A stretch of DNA of 6,375 nucleotides from Acidimicrobiia bacterium (GTDB lineage Bacteria; Actinomycetota; Acidimicrobiia; IMCC26256; BP-133), in contig JAICGL010000250.1 of the NCBI GenBank assembly GCA_025923175.1, positions 1 through 6,375 on the forward strand, written 5' to 3'. The notes below the pieces were generated by a model that ran no database searches, had not been told where the DNA came from, and saw only the letters and a list, made by a program, of their open reading frames with translations. This document shows, piece by piece, positions 5,705-6,375 of this stretch; position 1 is the stretch's first letter, and each line of letters begins with the position of its first letter. The translations under genes were made by a program, and so were the position numbers.

Positions 5705-6375
5705 CGCTCCGCGACCTCTTCGGCGGGGTTGCCTTTGCGGAGAGCCTCAAAGAGAAGGAGGGCGGAAATGTTGTGCTGCACGTAGTCGATGCGGATGCCA
5801 TATTCACTGAGGCTCTCGTGGAAGGCGCCGACCGCAGCGGGGTCGCCATCGATCGACGAGAGCTTGTCCTTCGTGAACTGCGTCCGGAGCTGGAACTCAA
5901 TCGCCTTTGCCATGACGTCTTTGGCGATCTGGGCCTGAGAAGATTCGTTCGCGTCAACAAAGAGACCATATGCGGCGCCGAGTCCCTCGCTCCGGGTCGC
6001 GGCTGGGGTCGACCGGGGAGGACTTCTGAACCCGCCGTTCCAGTCGGCCTGCTTTTTTGATTTGCCGTGATGCTGAATGGCGGCGATTGCCTGCACGATC
6101 TTCTTGGCATGCTCCACGTAGAGCGGATCGGGCTTGTCCTCGTAGACCTCGCGTAAACCGTAGAGAAGCCAGTGATCATGATCCAGGTCGTCAATCTCGA
6201 CGCCCGCGTCACGGACGGTGATCAGCCAGCGGGCCGCCCGATGCGCCGCAGCGCTCCACCGCTCGTTGTGATCGAGCTCATGGAGCTGGGTGAGCGCGTA
6301 CATCGCTTCGCCGGGGTAGTAGCCCGACTCGAAATCATTGACATCCGTTCCCGTCATTTTATGAACGGTGAACTC
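5701..6375 (-). CDS. Hypothetical protein, C-terminal part of a probable alpha/alpha-barrel protein (5' end beyond window)
   Basis: The visible 224 residues stay in frame to the right edge (EFTVHK precedes the first ATG at 6357), so this is probably the C-terminal part of a longer protein; ATG 6357 as the true start is the less likely alternative because there is no ribosome binding site before it. Counting from that Met, the chain opens with ESGYYPGEAMYALTQLHEL (10-28) and alternates helices with loops: RWSAAAHRAARWLITVRDAG, DHDHWLLYGLREVYED, YVEHAKKIVQAIAAIQHH, PRSTPAATRSEGLGAAYGLF and RIDYVQHNISALLLFEAL. Paired helices with short aromatic loops suggest a six-hairpin or alpha/alpha toroid fold, as in some sugar-active enzymes; this is inference and I cannot name the family. 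Conserved-looking acidic and His residues (YYPGE, DHDHW, TRSEG, RIDYVQHN) could line an active site. G+C is about 55-57% in sampled lines, well below the rest of the window. Confidence 0.72.
   Translation of the reverse strand, partial: EFTVHKMTGTDVNDFESGYYPGEAMYALTQLHELDHNERWSAAAHRAARWLITVRDAGVEIDDLDHDHWLLYGLREVYEDKPDPLYVEHAKKIVQAIAAIQHHGKSKKQADWNGGFRSPPRSTPAATRSEGLGAAYGLFVDANESSQAQIAKDVMAKAIEFQLRTQFTKDKLSSIDGDPAAVGAFHESLSEYGIRIDYVQHNISALLLFEALRKGNPAEEVAER

Noticed and set aside
5773..6060. 95-residue plus-strand open frame inside the last gene
   Set aside because: It is antisense to the minus-strand protein, whose helical pattern and motifs are far more convincing; no ribosome binding site or known domain.

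Overview
The window looks like chromosomal DNA from a high-GC actinobacterium, probably an environmental lineage. Positions 1-5700 are very GC-rich (two sampled 60-base lines gave 72% and 80% G+C) with strong G/C preference at third codon positions. GTG starts occur, and three genes appear to start without a ribosome binding site, just downstream of a TAnnnT -10 element, as is common in actinobacteria. No rRNA, tRNA, CRISPR array, insertion sequence or phage gene was seen. The species cannot be named from the sequence.

Layout. Positions 1-84 carry a GCCGGC-rich stretch with no assignable gene. On the minus strand, 85-1509 encodes a complete M20-family metallopeptidase close to carnosinase-2-type dipeptidases. 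Across a 69-bp divergent intergenic region, the plus-strand gene 1579-2334 encodes a CysQ-type 3'(2'),5'-bisphosphate nucleotidase of the inositol monophosphatase superfamily. It abuts, stop codon to stop codon, a minus-strand HxlR-family regulator (2335-2826) that has an extra cysteine-rich tail.

The regulator is divergent from a two-gene plus-strand operon: a SRPBCC (START-like) protein (2907-3404) and a 767-residue molybdopterin oxidoreductase with an N-terminal [4Fe-4S] motif (3401-5704). The two operon genes overlap by ATGA and are probably translationally coupled. The 80-bp region between regulator and operon holds a plausible promoter for each direction and short dyads that overlap both. 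The simplest reading is a locally controlled redox module: an HxlR sensor controls its own gene and an operon pairing a small hydrophobic-ligand-type protein with a cytoplasmic Mo/W-bis-MGD enzyme.

The last gene (5701-6375, minus) runs off the right edge. It shares its stop-codon bases (CTAG) with the oxidoreductase gene, is clearly less GC-rich (about 55-57% in three sampled lines), and encodes the C-terminal part of a helical protein I do not recognise.

The most distinctive part is the HxlR / SRPBCC / molybdopterin oxidoreductase cassette. The oxidoreductase keeps its Fe-S and cofactor-binding signatures but shows no Cys, Sec or Ser at the position where I would expect the protein ligand to molybdenum. 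The substrate is unknown.
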